From positions 1 to 6,554 of the forward strand of contig JBGQAL010000152.1 in assembly GCA_041494285.1 (NCBI GenBank): 6,554 bases of DNA, read 5' to 3'. Below, piece after piece: positions 5,977 through 6,554 of the stretch; the first letter of the stretch is position 1; each line of letters begins with the position of its first letter. The stretch comes from Fen-7 sp041494285 (lineage in GTDB: Archaea; Halobacteriota; Methanosarcinia; Methanotrichales; Methanotrichaceae). Made by a program: the position numbers and the translations under genes. The notes under the pieces are model-generated. The model saw nothing but the letters and a program-made list of their open reading frames with translations, was not told the origin of the DNA and made no database searches.

Positions 5977-6554
5977 ATGGATGATTATTCATATTTGTTC
6001 GTTAAAAAATGGGATGGTTCAGTGAGCGGTAAATTAGTGGCTTGGGATGTTCAAGAATCAGATTTTCCTTCTTCGGGCACTTTGTCAGATCAATTGAAGT
6101 TTCTGCTAAGGTACGGCGTTCTGGCTCCATCCGGGCCTAACACCCAGCCCTGGAAGTTGTCGATTAAAGGCAATGAGGTGTCTTTAATCGCGGATTTCGC
6201 CAGATCCCTGCCAAACGTAGATCCCAATGATAGGACGCTCTACATAAGCCATGGGTGTCTTCTCGCCAATATTCTATTAGGAGCTGAGCACTTTGGACTT
6301 GGATATAACGTAAAATGTTTGCCTGATGGCATATCCGGTGATAGGACAGCAGTTGTTCAATTCTCTGACAAAGCCACAGAACCCAAGTTCCCCGATCTGT
6401 TCGGGGAGATAACAAAACGCCACACAAACAGGAAGAGATATGAGGAGAGGGCAATCGAGGACGAGAATTTCGAGACGTTAAAGAATTGCGTTAATAAAGA
6501 AGGTTTCAGGTTGGACATAATAACAAACAATGAAGGTAAGAGCAGGATGGCGGA
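5977..6554 (+). CDS. Nitroreductase-family (Acg-like) flavoprotein, N-terminal part only
   Basis: The frame is open from ATG at 5977 to the window end, giving 192 codons of a protein that is usually about 320-330 residues, so the C-terminal part lies outside. RYGVLAPSGPNTQPWK at 45-60 is the hallmark FMN-binding segment of nitroreductase-like proteins, and LPNVDPNDR (78-86), ISHGCLLAN (90-98) and KRHTNRKRY (147-155) match the Acg-like branch, whose members have two half-repeats and bind FMN. The family is linked to redox stress or dormancy in some organisms, but many members have no known substrate. The first 30 residues are not conserved by eye; GTG at 6022 is a possible shorter start. ATG at 5977 is preferred because the TATA-like box sits 25 bp ahead. 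Base composition is more AT-rich than in the operon genes. Confidence 0.85.
   Translation, partial: MDDYSYLFVKKWDGSVSGKLVAWDVQESDFPSSGTLSDQLKFLLRYGVLAPSGPNTQPWKLSIKGNEVSLIADFARSLPNVDPNDRTLYISHGCLLANILLGAEHFGLGYNVKCLPDGISGDRTAVVQFSDKATEPKFPDLFGEITKRHTNRKRYEERAIEDENFETLKNCVNKEGFRLDIITNNEGKSRMA

Noticed and set aside
6164..6454. Minus-strand frame of 96 codons
   Set aside because: It lies antisense to the nitroreductase-family gene, whose FMN motif and conserved blocks support the plus strand.
1..6554. CRISPR array, insertion sequence, tRNA or rRNA genes
   Set aside because: I saw no regularly spaced repeats, transposase motifs, terminal inverted repeats, or tRNA/rRNA-like structure on either strand.

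Overview
The window looks archaeal, most plausibly from an anaerobic archaeon such as a Thermoplasmata or methanogen-related lineage. I infer this from TATA-like boxes about 25 bp ahead of likely transcript starts, T-tract termini without hairpins, frequent AGA/AGG arginine codons in the right-hand gene, and an oxygen-sensitive ferredoxin-dependent metabolism. An anaerobic bacterium (for example a syntrophic deltaproteobacterium) is not excluded, because these protein families occur there too. I cannot name a genus or species.

Positions 1-224 are mostly non-coding. They hold the tail of the main transcription unit, with a T6 tract, and possibly the first 21 codons of another minus-strand gene leaving the window at the left edge. 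Positions 225-5178 are one tight minus-strand operon, read right to left: an XRE-type helix-turn-helix/cupin regulator; an AMP-forming acyl-CoA synthetase carrying a C-terminal two-cluster ferredoxin domain; the alpha subunit of a 2-oxoacid:ferredoxin oxidoreductase (OFOR); and a fused beta+gamma OFOR subunit. The gaps are 20, 1 and 1 nt, and each Shine-Dalgarno (SD) sequence of the last two genes lies inside the preceding gene. The delta (ferredoxin), alpha, beta and gamma parts of a four-subunit OFOR are all present and in order, but packed into three genes, with delta attached to the synthetase.

The four genes suggest one function. The synthetase would activate an organic acid (branched-chain, short-chain or aryl) to its CoA thioester, and the OFOR would interconvert that acyl-CoA with the 2-oxoacid, either by reductive carboxylation towards an amino acid or by oxidation in reverse. 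Expression may be controlled by the cupin regulator, possibly through a perfect inverted repeat that overlaps the TATA-like box. Substrate and direction are inference.

Positions 5179-5640 are a 462-nt intergenic region holding the operon promoter, a candidate operator, a second strong TATA-like element and two T-tracts. To the right lies a small two-helix membrane protein (2TM-domain family, minus strand) and, diverging from it, the first 192 codons of an Acg-like nitroreductase-family flavoprotein on the plus strand, cut by the window end. The two face each other across a very short shared promoter region in which the TATA-like boxes interdigitate.
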